The notes beneath the pieces are model-generated. The model did no database searches. It was not told the origin of the DNA and saw only the letters and a list, made by a program, of their open reading frames with translations. The position numbers were made by a program, and so were the translations under genes. 64,000 nucleotides of DNA from Adiantum capillus-veneris (lineage: Eukaryota > Streptophyta > Polypodiopsida > Polypodiales > Pteridaceae), in assembly GCA_014529385.2 (NCBI GenBank), contig CM043968.1, forward strand, positions 126,113,018 to 126,177,017. Reading direction: 5' to 3'. Numbering within the stretch: the first letter of the stretch is position 1; the number at the start of each line of letters is the position of its first letter. Below are positions 43,396 to 55,437 of the stretch, piece after piece.

Positions 43396-44789
43396 TAAAT
43401 CCGTAGGGATTGAGAGCTCATGATGAGTGGTCAAGGCCATACCACATTGTGTAGAATGACAAAGTAGTCACAAAGATCAATGTCATTCTTTTCAAGGATT
43501 TTGACAAACATTTTCTTCGTCTAACTCTTTTGGGCGAGGTCAATGAGATAAACTCTGTTAACACTTTGTTAGAACAGGCAATGCTAGCTTCTAGCTCTAT
43601 GCAGACCTTTGAACATAGGGACAAGTAATGATCCGGTTGCATATCGTGGCACTCAGAGAGTTGAGTGGAGGGGAAGGACTGGCAGGCAAAACGCAGGGCT
43701 CAAAACTTGTTGCAGGAACATATGCAGTAGAAGCAAAGTGACTGTGTGGAGAGCTTTTTGTACACTCAAGAGTCAACGCAAGCGATTAGAAAAGCAGTTC
43801 TTAATAGAGGCGATCAAGAAAAATCATGGGATCATCTTCAACGTTGGATTATGTCCCAATTGAGGGCTCGGATTGAGCCAAGCGGCTCAATCCCTTGGCC
43901 TCATCTCAAAAAACCTTCTTAGGCTTACCAAGTAACAAGGGACCAATCATAGAGCACCAAAAATCAAGTAGCCCAGTTAAGCTTTAAATCAAGCCGCATG
44001 ATTTTGTGTTTGAGCCTTGTTGGAAAAATGTCCCTCTTCTCCCTCGATCCCAGCTTCCAATGCACTCCTATTTTTTTCACACACAAGACGTTTGTAGTCT
44101 TTGTTCATGGCCTGTGTGCCATCGTTCCCACCAAGATTTATAATGCTCGTAGACACGATAGTGATCACGAGCTCTCGATTGCACCCTCCATTCATGAAAT
44201 AATGCAATAGGTGAGCAACACATTCTCGATCTTTTGTTCGAGCTTTGCTGGCCAAATGTCCCTCTTCTCCCTTGACCCATCTTCTAATGCACTCATGTTT
44301 TTGTTACACACGAAAACTTTGTTGTTGTCATTCATGGTCTGTGTGCCATTGTTCTAGCTGAGATTTATACTACTTGTAGCTATGATTGTGATCACTAGCT
44401 CTCAATTGTGCCCCTTCATGCATGAAATAATGCAATAGATGCGCAACAATTTGTTGCTCACCTTTGGTGTTCTGCTATTGGGGGTTTCGCCAAGCCTTGT
44501 AAAAGAACTTTTGTAGGGCCCTTGATTTCTTGTTGATGAGCCCCACATTTTTTTCTAGTTTCCAAATGACCAGTGACTACCCCTGCTTTTTTGTATCAAC
44601 CACCCCACTAATTTTTGAAGCACCATTAGGACGGGTGGCTGGCAGTTCTGTCAAGCAAATCATACACTTTAACCTCTTGCATGCGGTTTCAAAAAGTTGC
44701 ACCAATAGAGGGCCCTTCAATTGTCATGCCCTTTACAGGGTGTTGGGGGGGGGGGGGGGGGGGGGGGTACGCTTAGCTTTTTGGATTAA
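43396..44789. other. Non-coding stretch with a tandem duplication and a G run
   Basis: No gene. Two imperfect units of about 235 bp lie at 44010-44215 and 44244-44450. A run of about 22 G lies at 44745-44767. Confidence 0.55.
44010..44450. repeat. Imperfect tandem repeat, about 235-bp period
   Basis: Shared words in the same order: TTGAGC/TTCGAGC, AATGTCCCTCTTCTCCC, AATGCACTC, CACACAAGAC/CACACGAAAAC, TTCATGG, CTGTGTGCCAT, ATTTATA, GATCAC, ATGAAATAATGCAATAG. Divergence suggests an old duplication. Confidence 0.8.
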
Positions 44790-45022
44790 CTGAAAATCTT
44801 AAATTTTAATTCCCTTTCAAAAAAATTTGTCCTTGGTAGAGAAATAAACTCCTTTAGAATGTTCCATGCTTGAATTGCAAAGGTGCAAGTGTCAATGAAG
44901 TGCACATAATTATCATGCAAAGCAATGATAATTACTCTTAATGCTTGCTCGTTCTTGCATGTTAAATGCTTTTGTTTGAGTGATCTAGCTAGTGGATGCT
45001 TCATTGGATGGCTTAGGGACAA
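44790..45022 (-). pseudogene. Possible copia gag fragment
   Basis: The minus strand reads NEQALRVIIIALHDNYVHF and AIQAWNILKEFI, the pattern of the UBN2 gag domain (small residue, AW, L-K). No other part of the element is visible nearby. Confidence 0.4.
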
Positions 45023-46899
45023 CGGACCACAATTTCTTTTTCACCAGATGCCCCCACAACTTGGTTTGCCATGTGTGGAACCCCTTGCTATAAATTTCTC
45101 TATGCCCTTTTCCCCCATTACAATTAGAGGGCTATTAATGCTTGGAGGCGTTCCAAGGACAATGTCTACCTCTTTACAATAGCATAAGCAATATGTCATC
45201 CCCACAAATGAAAATGATTGCATAGATTTCAAAATTATGTGCTTGGATATGTAAGCTTTAGCAAGGCAATGGAGAGAGAGCCTAAATAAAAAATTCTATT
45301 TTTTGATCCCCTTTGAAAGTTGAAACTTTGAAGATTTTCTTTTAATCCTTTGAAGAGCTTTGAGGAGGCTTTGAGTGGCTAGCCTTGATGAGCCTTGAAG
45401 ACCTTGCTGCCCGTGGGAACATGGGGTTCTTGGATTATATGCTTAGAGCTCATGGGAAAGTGATCTAAGCTAGGATAAGAGCTTAAGCTCTTTGAGAATT
45501 GGCAATGGCATGGAATGAAGCCTTGGCCGAAAGAGGCTTTGAGGCCTTGGGGCCTCGGAGGGAAAAGAGGCAAGACATGGGAAGCAATCCCTAGTGGATC
45601 CAACTGGGTCAATAAACTATATTTGAGAGGAAGTCTAGCATTCGGATTTAGGCTATGGAAAAAAGGGTCCTTGGCACATGAATCAACCCTAGTGGATCCG
45701 AAAGCTCTTGCAATGCATTTTGGAAGATTGAATCAAATCCACTCGTATTGCTTTATGCAAAATTGGGCACTTGACCTCCCACACACACACACACTTATTC
45801 TTATTGTGTTGAGGTAAGCCAAGGGCTTCCAAAAGGCTTCCGTGTGTGAGGGGAAGGAAAGTATAGTGTCCTTATTCTCATCCTTGCAATGGATTCCCAC
45901 ACAAAAAACACACATGCCTAATGAAGGCAATTTTTTGGAGCTCGAGATTAAAGGCTTAATGAAACCCAAAATGCAAGCTTAGAGGCCTATTGGCAAGATC
46001 TAAGCAAGCAGTAATTTCACACCTAAATGGTAATTGAAATGGATATCAAGGGGAAATCAATTGCCCATGCAAAAACAGGAAAACCAATAAGGTCTACAAG
46101 CACAAGGTAGGGACTAATTTCCACTAATGCAATTAAGAAATTAATTCTTCATTTAGTCATTCCAAATTGATGTGTTTGGAATCATTTGGGGGTTAATTGA
46201 TGGATTAATCAATTGGATCTACTTGCAAATAAAATGATGCAAAATAATTACTAGTTAGTGCTTAGATTCTTCCTAATCAAACAGTAATTAGCCATGGAGG
46301 GTAGCGGCTCATTTGGGTCTTCCAAGATCATGCCCACACATGATTAATTAAGTGCTTTGCTAGTGTGAATGACCACTAATTAGAATGTTACAATCATAAG
46401 GAGTTTAATTACTTTTCATTTCCTTAATACTAGTTGTTAAATTTAGGGTGGCTTGATAAGTGTAACATTCATAATGATAATTAAACAATGATTAATGGCA
46501 CAAAAGACAATATGTAGCAAGCTAAAAATGAACTATATTATTGCTCAGAAACTCACACTAGAAGTGTGTAGAAAATGAGCTACTTAAGTAGAAGTAGCTA
46601 GTGTAGTACATTGTAGTTGTATAGATGAATATGGCCCTAGGAGGCAGCCCAAATTATCCCTACAAATATGAGAAGGACCCATGAATATAGAGAGGTGGTT
46701 TGGACTCATGTAAAACTCATTTGGATACTAATACACCTTATACACATCACATGGAAGTTACATGACAAGCTACCAACTACAATGTGACTAGATTAAGGAA
46801 GGTACACCATATGTCGGTGCACATGGCAAAGGCCATATACCCAAAAATTACAGCATAAAATGATGCATTTTGTATCACGCAAAAATGGATCTCGTTTGT
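45023..46899. other. AT-rich stretch, nothing recognised
   Basis: No reading frame with a recognisable motif, no paired repeats or element ends. Short ORFs here lack similarity that I can see. Confidence 0.5.
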
Positions 46900-46905
46900 T
46901 TCAAC

Positions 46906-47155
46906 GAGAAGCTTTGGTGCTTAAGGACTGATAGCGATGGAGACTATATCTCTAATGACTTCTAGAGTTTCCATGACACATGGCATTGAGAGAGGGCTTG
47001 CTACTTCCCATATATCTACCCAAAATGGATTTGTTGAAAGAATGAATCACACGATTCAAGAGATAATTTGCAGTATGTTATCCCATGCTAGTTGGCCAAT
47101 TGTTTTTGGATTGAAACTCTTAAGATTGCAATTCATTTGATCAATCATATATTTT
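46906..47155 (+). pseudogene. Element J integrase fragment
   Basis: Reads LRTDSDGDYISNDF, then a stop, and HISTQNGFVERMNHTIQE. These contain the second Asp and the Glu of the DDE triad of copia integrase. The sides are eroded. Confidence 0.8.
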
Positions 47156-48311
47156 TTAGAGAGTGAAAATAGTGGATTGACAACTTAAAATATATCCTTT
47201 ATTAAAAAGTGTAACAAAGATAAGAAATTTTTTCTCTACCACTTCTCACATAATAGCTAGGTATGGCTTGAAAGATATCATGGCAACTGTGCTCTTTAGC
47301 AACCAAAAATCATGTTTTGTTAAGGGTACATGTTAGCTAGAAAGGCTCGATTTCACTAAGCACCAACTTTCCATGGTTGCAATAATTTACCATACACCAA
47401 GATAGCCTACACACCATATCAATATGCATAATTCAACATGATATCGCCAATACAACTCCTCTTCCATGCCAATCCCATATTCATATTTTATAGGTTGATC
47501 TTTGTTCACCCTAGCAACTCCCATTGCTTGAACAAATTGATCTTCATCAAAGCAGCTTGATGCATGCACTAATAAGCCCAAGAACACTTAATCCGATGCT
47601 TATAAGACACACATGTCACATAAGTCGTCTTGTGGGCTCCATTTGGCTTCACAAAATCAATCTTTGGCCAAAGGGCCAAAGATCGCCCCCATCACCAACT
47701 AACTTTCATTGATCTCACATATTTCCACCAATGTTTTGATTGTAACAAAATCTAGTTTATGATTGTCCTCCTCCAATACTATCTCTACATCAACAAAAAA
47801 TGACCTCTTCTTCTTGATATTTTTCTAACACAGATTTCATCTCTTCATGTTAGGACTATCAATTCCAATGTTGTGCATCGATGAGAAGGTCAAATCGACT
47901 AACTTCTTTGTGGCACTAGGAGATGCTGGTTGATGTAGGAATCTCTCTGCCAACTCTTGATTATGTTAAATTGTTAATTTCTAGACCCACTTCAAGTATG
48001 CATTATATTTTACACTTTGTACCACTACTCACCATTTTCTTTTTATAGAATGTGTCAAGTAGAAATGATGTCAGGGTTTGTAAGGAGGGACTATATGAGA
48101 GTAGCTAGGTGTAGTGCTCACCAAAAGTATAATTTCTATGCAAAAAAAAGCATTCCCAAATTCTAGATTAAAATTTGAAGCTTTTGCCAATATTTATGTT
48201 GTAACTTAGTAAAATTTTACTAGTTTCCTTGAAAGATAAGTTTGGAATGTAGTTGAGATCTTGCAACTGTAGCCGATTAAAAATACACTAACCTCTAGTT
48301 TTTTTTAGAGC

Positions 48312-49140
48312 TATGCGCAACAAAAAGGCATAGATTATGAAGAAAAATTTTCTCCCACTTGTCTTATGACTACTGTTCGTTTTCTATGTGCATGGCGGCT
48401 CATTTTGGTTGGGATGTACATCAATTAGACATTGTTATTGCTTTCTTGAATGGTGACATATTTGAGGAAGTTTACTAACTCAGCGTCATGGTTTTGTCAA
48501 GAGGACAAAGTGTGCAGATGTAACAAGGCTTTGTATGGGTAGAAGCAATCTTTTCGTGCTTGGTATGAGAACACTGACACTCGTTTGGTCAAACGAGGAT
48601 TTTGTAATAGTCCAACAAAAAGCACACTGTATGTCAAGCGTGAGGGCGATGTACTTCTCATTGTTGTTCTTTATGTGGATGATTTGTTAATCACTGGTCC
48701 GAATGAGGCACATATTGTTGAATTTAAGGCTGATTTGAATGCTACTTGCAAGATGAAAGATTTGGGGATGTTGCATCATTACTTGGGTATACAGTTTAAG
48801 TAGTGTGATTGTGGTATTTCCTTGTGTCAAAAAAGTTACATAGAGACATTGCTATGTAAGTTCGCACTTGAGGATTGCAAACCTATTGCCACTCCCATGG
48901 AAACAGGTTTGAAGTTAAGTCTACATGATGTTGGTGATCTTGCTGATGTCACTCTTTACCAAACTGCTATTGGATGCCTCATTCATGTATGCAAGACGAG
49001 GCCGGATATTCAGTTTGTAGTCTCACAAGTCAACAGATTTATGCATAGCCCAGGTTCTAAGCATTGGCAGGCAGTCAAGAGGATTTTTTGCTACTTGAGT
49101 GGCACTTTACATCTTGGCTTGTTTTATCCCAAGGGGGGAT
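48312..49140 (+). pseudogene. Element J reverse transcriptase fragment
   Basis: Pieces are QQKGIDYEEKFSPT, WDVHQLDIVIAFLNGDIFEE, KALYG-stop-KQSFRAWYE, VVLYVDDLLITG (about 48663-48698), CKMKDLGMLHHYLGIQF, and PDIQFVVSQVNRFMHSPGSK to HLGLFYPKGG. Stops occur at least at about 48475, 48540 and 48801. The palm aspartates YVDD are retained. Confidence 0.88.
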
Positions 49141-49193
49141 CATTTCCGCCAGACTTCCAAGTTGTGTGTGTTTTCTTGCAACCCTAATTCCAA

Positions 49194-49533
49194 CAAGAGC
49201 TACTTAAAACTCCTTTCATGAATAAAAAATCATTCCAAGTTTGCATTACATGTCTCTTGTCTTGGTGAGCTTGTGATGGGTTAGCAAACTACTCAAGATC
49301 GTGTTTATGAGTAAAACTTAATCTATCGTGGAACCTAATTTGCTTGAGTAACAATCTAGCCTACACACAATTGCTTGTGTGTACAATATTTGTCGATCTC
49401 CGACCTCAGCTAGCACAATCCCATTCGCATCACCCCTACATCACAACATGGCTACCACCTAGGTCAAATATTAGGCTTTGAGCACATCCATCCAACTGCA
49501 GCAACCCCCTGAAGTGATGAACCCATGCATATA
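49194..49533. other. Spacer, nothing recognised
   Basis: Lies between the element J remnant and the TRIM-like element. No motif is seen. Confidence 0.45.
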
Positions 49534-50639
49534 TGTTATCATATACATGTGGTAGTGATGTATGTGAACACACTAGGACTGTCAGGGCATTTTTCCCCTC
49601 TTTAGGAGGTTTTCTCCCCGTGCATTGTATATACACCCATCACTCTAGGGCTATCTATCTTTCCATTGCACACTAAGTAATACACTCTTTGTTGTGTGCC
49701 TTGAGCTTCCTTCATCTTCTCCAAGTTGTGTGAATTTCCCTACAACCCTAATTGCAACCATTGGTATCAGAGTAGGTCACGTCCTCTCTGGCTTAGTTGC
49801 CAACGTCGCCAGAATGCCCTTGCTCATTTTCTCCAATTTCAATGAGCTTTGGCGAGCGTCAGTAGGCCAACAATTTTTTTGGGAATGCTTGTAGAGCTAG
49901 GTCTATTAAGAATTTCATTTTGGGCTCATTTCGACCTCCATTTCCACTACAGCCAAGTCCTGCACAAGCAATTTAGTCAGTGTCAATTATTGCGTAATAG
50001 ATCCCATACAATCTATCGCGGGTTGTGCTATATAGCACGTGCTAGTCTCGCTTAGTTTCTCCTCATTTTGGGCAGTTTTTACATCAGGTGCATGCATTTT
50101 CTATGGCTGACAACAACACAAATGTGTTCAAGATGTTTGCTGCTATGGATAGATTGGATCGGGTAATTACCCTATGTGGGCTTACATGATGCAACATGTA
50201 CTTGTATCAAAGGGAGTTTGGAACATTGTGCAGGGCATTGATCTATGGCCTAGTACTGTGGATGCAGGCGATGTTGAGGATGCTCTAGGTTTTGCTAGTA
50301 GGGTTGCTGCTGTCAAAGTTGTTTTGCCTACGGCTGAGTAGGCTTGTTGGGATGTAAGAGAAGCACAAGGCTCATGCATTGATTGCATCGTCTGTGAAGC
50401 GCACGGGGGATTTGTTACCATATACATGTGGTGGTGATGTGTGTGAACACACTAGGACCGCCGGGACATTTTTTCCCTCTTTAGGAGGTTTGTTCCCCCG
50501 TGCATTGTACATACGCCCATCACTCTAGGGCTATCTATCTTTCCATTGCACACTAAGTAATACACTCTCTGTTGTTTGCCTTGAGCTTCCTTCGTCTTCT
50601 CCAAGCTATGTGCATTTCCTTGCAACCCTGATTCTAGCA
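49534..50639 (+). mobile_element. TRIM-like copia element with short LTRs and a partial gag
   Basis: LTRs of about 227 bp at 49534-49760 and 50413-50639 (TGTTATCATATACATG / TGTTACCATATACATG) flank 652 bp. An iMet-type site TGGTATCAGAG follows the first LTR at 49762. A purine-rich GCACGGGGGA precedes the second. Flanks are ATATA and GTATA, a possible imperfect target duplication. The internal DNA holds only the start of a copia gag. The LTR end resembles the element J remnant at 49155-49193, so it may be a deletion derivative of J. Confidence 0.83.
50104..50400 (+). pseudogene. TRIM-like element: copia gag N-terminal fragment
   Basis: ATG 50104 reads MADNNTNVFKMFAAMDRLD. After a frameshift it continues YPMWAYMMQHVLVSKGVWN and IVQGIDLWPSTVD. 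It stops at about 50340 and passes through WDVREAQ toward the second LTR. This matches the start of a copia gag (the YPxWxxxM region). The knuckle and everything downstream are missing. Confidence 0.72.
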
Positions 50640-51929
50640 GTATAGCCAACCACATACATAAGCGGGACATAAGCTACCCATGGAATAACTTCACCCTCAC
50701 TACTCCGAGCATCCATTGGCACAATGATTGCTTCCAAACCAAGCTCTAAAGCACGCCATCCTACTCCAAATACATGTCTAACCCTCCCTCCCAACCATCT
50801 AAAGCACAGTCCTCCTCAATCAAACCATTTATCCGATGTATAGCCCATTGCATAGCCGCATTCCTCAACATACCTTTCAACCATGACACAGATACTTCCT
50901 TTGAAATCTTGGAGTCTCTTTCCATTTTCCAAATAAAATACCTGGTGCAGTAGACACTCTTCCACCTTTGGCTCCATGCTTGACTCCACACATGTAACAT
51001 CCTCAATCCTAGCATCATCAATCCCTTCCGCATCAACTAGTCCATCAAGGTCAATCAACACCTCTTCCTTGTCAACTTCATCTAACTATTGTTCTCCCAT
51101 AGCTGAGGCTGTTGTATTCCTCATGGAAGAGATCCGCACCTGCTTCATCATTGTAGTACATTCCACCGCGACAGCATAGTCATCATCATGGCACCACACA
51201 TCACATTCACTTTCATATCTTTGTCCATAGGTTTGGAATTCTCCACTTGGCCCATATCCACAACATCGGCTTGCACCTCCTCCTTTACCTCACATATATT
51301 CACCACATCTCTATGCACATGCAAGAGATCAAACTATTTATACCTTGAATGGGATGAGTCAGTCTCCCAAGTCGTATCTACATCTAAAGAACTACTATCA
51401 CCCATCTCTACCTCCTCTTCTGTCTCGAGATCTAGGACCTCATCAAGCTTACCACTTTGACCTCCTCTACAAAACTCACCTTTTGATATCTATCACACAT
51501 CAAAGGAGCTTGAACAATCATACCTTGAATTGTTCGTGCATCTTCTACCTCATTTGGAGCTATCAATACTTCCTCCATAGTTGGAGCCTGTTTAAGTGGC
51601 ATATTGGGCATAGAAACCACTCCATCCCTCTGCAACCATAGAACCCTTGGATCCTCTTGTATTCGTGGACTCTCTAGCACCGACTTCAGCTTTACTTCCA
51701 TTACATCACTCTCCAACAAAATTAAACCATAATCTTGGAGCCAAGTTTTTGCATCTTCAACCCCAGTAAATATCAAAAAACTCGAGCACATCCTCTTTAG
51801 CAACACCTGCTCTTGAAAAAATTGAACACCTTGCATCACCAAAACCATCGTTTCACCTTCAAAATAAGCAATCAGATGCTCCTCATTGGGGGCACCAAAA
51901 AAGGAGAGGGGGAATGGGGAGGAACACAC
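50640..51929 (-). pseudogene. Unidentified minus-strand reading frame, broken
   Basis: One frame is open 51432-51929 (FFGAPNEEHLIAYFEGETMV, GVEDAKTWLQDYGLILLE). Another runs from 51061 with a single stop at 50816 to the edge of the TRIM-like LTR at 50640 (RYVEECGYAMGYTSDKWFD, WRALELGLEAIIVPMDARSS). Composition looks coding but I recognise no domain. It could be a host gene fragment or the gag of an unidentified element. The right edge of the TRIM-like element truncates it. Confidence 0.35.
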
Positions 51930-52174
51930 CCATCACACAACACAAGGTCTCTCTATAGCTCAAGGATTTCACATCACCCCTGTCCTCTCAAAAACCACTT
52001 TCAAAAAGAACAAAACACATTGACAGACCACTATCTGCACACTTCCCAACTCACACATGCCTGATAAGATCACCGCACTACACACACCCACCACCACCGA
52101 TCATTTCAACCCTTGCAACACACATAATCGCTCATTCTCACTCTCTTTACACAAAACACCCCCAATTCAAGGGG
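51930..52174. other. Spacer before element K
   Basis: CA-rich sequence with no feature. Confidence 0.45.
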
Positions 52175-52179
52175 GCACA

Positions 52180-52867
52180 TATGAAGTATGAAGCCTGATT
52201 TACTCCTTGTAAATTTTTTTTATCAAGCACATCTGTAAGGCCCTCGTTATGAGGAGAAGCCATCATGTGTGAAGAAAAATCACTTGCTTGAAAACAAAAA
52301 ATTCACGGTCTCAGAATATTCATTTTCTCCGAAATATTATGATCGGACTACGGTCGAAAAGTGGCCAAAAAATATCCGGTCAGTTGGGCGGTGGCCGGTG
52401 GTTGGAAGTCAATGACTGGTGGCCAATTTCAAAGCGGACTTGTCTTCTCAAGGGCGGCCACACGCAGGCACATTGGAGAGTCCAACTTGGACTTGTTTAC
52501 ACAAGGACGGCTACACACGAATGCCTCTCATGCAAGAGGGCATCCCTTTTGGTCTATAAAAGGAGGCCTCTTCTACACACAAAATTGTATTGTGGTGCAT
52601 TGTGAAGTTGATGTGAGGTGGTGAGAGTGAAGCAAGGTGGGAGCTCTATTAAGGGTATAATCCCTTTGTAACCTACTTCTTGTTTGAAGTACTAAATCCA
52701 TTGAGTGGGTGCTTTCCCGTGGATGTAGCCCACATTGGTTGAACCACGTATAGCATGTGTGCTCTCTCTTTCTCTCCCTACTCTATAATCTCTCATGTGT
52801 GAAAATTATCTCTCTCCATTAAGTAAACTACTCTAATATCTACTTAGCTACGTCCTATTTTCTAACA
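52180..52867 (+). repeat. Element K 5' LTR
   Basis: About 688 bp. Starts TATGAAGTATG (3' copy TGTTGAGTATG), ends CTATTTTCTAACA. The copy in 57545-58132 plus 62089-62211 matches along its whole length. Confidence 0.9.
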
Positions 52868-52869
52868 AT

Positions 52870-52881
52870 TGGTATCGAAGC
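52870..52881 (+). other. Element K primer-binding site
   Basis: TGGTATCGAAGC two bases after the LTR, a two-base variant of the iMet-type site. Confidence 0.85.
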
Positions 52882-52940
52882 AAGGTTTGCTCGTAGATAA
52901 ATTATCTCAAAGAAAGGATTCCTTGGATTGAGTGGGAGTA

Positions 52941-53716
52941 ATGGCGGAGAAAGGGAAGCTCAAGATCGAGAAGTTCAATGGCAAGAACTACCAACACTAG
53001 AAGATGCAGATTGAAGACTATCTCTACAAGAAGGACCTTTATTTTCCACTAGACGGTCTTGCAAAGAAGCCCGTCCTTGACTGAAAGGCATTAGGAACAA
53101 TCTGGCTTAGATCGGTGTCAATGGTAACCTTCAACGTTTTGGAGATGAAGAACACGGAGGACTTGATGAAGTCACTTGACGGCTTCTATGAGAAACCATC
53201 ATCATCCAATAAGGTATATCTCATGAAGCGCTTGTTCAATCTAAAGATGGTAGAGAATGGTTCAGTTGCAGAATACCTAAATGACTTTAACACCAACATA
53301 AATCAACTTCAATCATTGAAGGTCACTTTTGACAATGAAGTGCGAGCTCTCCTTATACTATCATCTCTATTGGCGGATAGTTGGGACAACCTTCTGATGG
53401 ATGTAAGTAACTCTATCTCTTTGACACAAAAAATCTTAACTTTGATGATGTTGTGGGTGTTCTCCTAAGCAAGGAAACGCAAAGGAGAAGCACAGGTGAA
53501 TCATCAAGTGCTGCATTGTCAATGGAAACAAGAGGAAGGCCTAAAGAGAGGTTCAAAAATCAAAAGGGTCGTGATCGCTCAAGGCAAAGCAAGTTACGCA
53601 TATAGTGAGTTCTTGAATGTTGGAACTACGGCAAGAAGGTCCACGTAAAAAAGGATTGCTGGTCCAAGAAGAAGGAGTCAGAGTCTCAAGACAGGAAGCC
53701 ACCATCAAAGGACAAT
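52941..53716 (+). pseudogene. Element K gag
   Basis: ATG 52941 (MAEKGKLKIEKFNGKNY) opens a copia gag with UBN2 features (YLMKRLFNLKMVENGSVAEY, LADSWDNLLMDV). Stops at YQH-stop-KMQ and VLD-stop-KAL both fall where Trp is usual (TGG to TAG and TGA). A frameshift near 53440 leads to VVGVLLSKE. The zinc knuckle at about 53614-53655 has Tyr in place of the second Cys (CWNYGKKVHVKKDC). Confidence 0.87.
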
Positions 53717-54010
53717 GTGGTAGGTAAAGTACATCAAGACACTCTAATTCTCTCATTAGACAATGTGTCTAATTCTTGGATAGTAGATTTCGGGGCTTCA
53801 TTCCATGCGACATTGCACAAGCAGCATTTCCAAGATTACACCAAAGGTAATTTTGGGTATGGATACTTGGGAGATGATAAAGCTTGTGAAATTGTCAACA
53901 AAGGTACAATTTGTGTCAAAATTACTAAAGGGAAATGAATGGAAGCTTAAAGATGTTAGGCATGTTTCTTCTCTTGATCTCTACAGGACAATTGGACGAT
54001 GAAGTTCACA
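53717..54010 (+). pseudogene. Element K protease
   Basis: The motif SWIVDFGASFHAT shows DFGA in place of DSGA. Later parts are frameshifted (LKDVRHVSSLDL in one frame). Inactive. Confidence 0.8.
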
Positions 54011-55080
54011 AATTTGCATTCGAAAATACACATTGGAAGATCTCAAAGGGGTTTTTGGTGGTTGCCAAAGGAGAAAAGGTTGGTACACTTTACTTGTGTC
54101 CTGTCAGCACACAATTTTCAGCTTGCACAACAACTACAAAAGTCAACAATGTGGTGTGGCACTACCGGTTTGGGCATATGAGTGCCAAAGGAATACAAAT
54201 CCTTCAATCAAAGAAGCTTCTACCAGATTTGAAAGAAGTGAACTTAGGTTCTGTGAAGATTGTGTTTACGGTAAACAAAAGAGGGTAAATTTTGAAAATT
54301 AGGAAATGAAAGAAAATATAAAAACTTGAGTTGATTCATTCTAATGTTTAGGGTCCTGCAAGTACACGATCACTTGGTGGCTCTTTGTACTATGTACTAT
54401 CCATAGACAATGCGACTAGAAAAACATGGGTTTATGTAACAAAGAATAAATCCGATGTGTTTTCCATATTTCAAAGGTGGACAACCTTTGTGGAGAATGA
54501 AGAAAGTACCAAGGTTAAATGCCTTAGATCTGCCGACATTGGAGGCAAAAATTACAACCAAGCTTTTGAAATCTTTTGTGTTAGCAATGGAATTCGGAGG
54601 CAAAGGACAACCCCAAGTACACATCAACAAAATGACATTTCTAAAAGGATGAATAGAACAATCATGGAGCGATCATGAAGCATGTGGCTACATGCAGGCC
54701 TATCGCTTGAGCTTTGGGTGGAAGGAGTAAGTACATTTGTGTACTTGATCAACCGGTCACTCTTAACGGCATTGGACGGGGGAGTTCTAGAAGAGGCATG
54801 GACAGGTAAACCAATGAATTATGCACTTCTCAAAGTGTTTGGGTGCAAGGCTTTCATGCACATAGATAGAAGCCTAAGGTCAAAGCTAGTTGCAAAGTAT
54901 AAAAAGTGTTTCTTCATTGGCTATGGAGAAACTGACTTTGGGTATTGCCTATGGAATCCTGAAGATGGTAAAATATTTAGAAGTAGGGATGTAATTTTCA
55001 ACGAAAAAAATATGTACAAAGATTACTTGGAAAGAAAACAAAAAAAGAAACAGGTGAAAGAAAACAAAAAAAAGAAACAA
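54011..55080 (+). pseudogene. Element K integrase
   Basis: The finger pieces are VVWHYRFGHMSAKG and, in another frame, FCEDCVYGKQKRVNF. The core around 54385-54678 has lost the usual DNGGE and NGVAER residues (SADIGGK, QNDISKRMNRT). The C-terminal part is at 54700-55000 (STFVYLINRS, FGCKAFMHIDRSLRSKL, KKCFFIGYGETDFGY). A stop follows MERS at 54676-54678. Confidence 0.85.
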
Positions 55081-55437
55081 GTGATGAGTACATGGATCTT
55101 GAGGACGGTGAAGATACAAAGAGTGTAAATGGTGACAATGTGAAACAACGTCAACCAAATGAGGAGCCTCAACCTATTCCCCAAAGATCCACAAGAGCAA
55201 GTAGACCTCCAAAAAGGTTTATTCCTTCCTTCAACCATCTCTTGGTCTCAGATTCTAGAGAGTTGGAATCATACGAAGAAGCTATGCAACACAAATCCAA
55301 AAAAGAATGGATGAAGAGCATGCAAGTGGAGATGGAATCATTACATGGCAACCAAACATGGGAGTTGGTTGAGTCGCCTAAAACTAAGCGGACACTGAAA
55401 AACATTTGGGTGTATAAGATGAAGGAAGAAGAAGACG

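Larger units (their letters stand above)
46900..49193 (+). mobile_element. Element J: decayed Ty1/copia fragments
   Basis: An integrase piece is at 46906-47155, RT at 48312-49140, and a short stretch at 49155-49193 matches the LTR end of the TRIM-like element at 49534-50639 (TCCAAGTTGTGTG, AACCCTAATT). RNase H is missing between RT and this LTR remnant. 47156-48311 holds nothing I can recognise. Confidence 0.7.

Noticed and set aside
43609-43863. Plus-strand ORF near 43700
   Set aside because: No similarity to known domains and no partner features; could be chance in unannotated DNA.
51188-51641. Plus-strand Ser/Thr-rich ORFs
   Set aside because: Opposite-strand shadows of the broader minus-strand reading; composition follows from it.
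52361-52624. ORF in LTR K, also at 57639-57986
   Set aside because: Repeated only because it lies in both LTRs; the two versions differ by many replacements and carry no motif.
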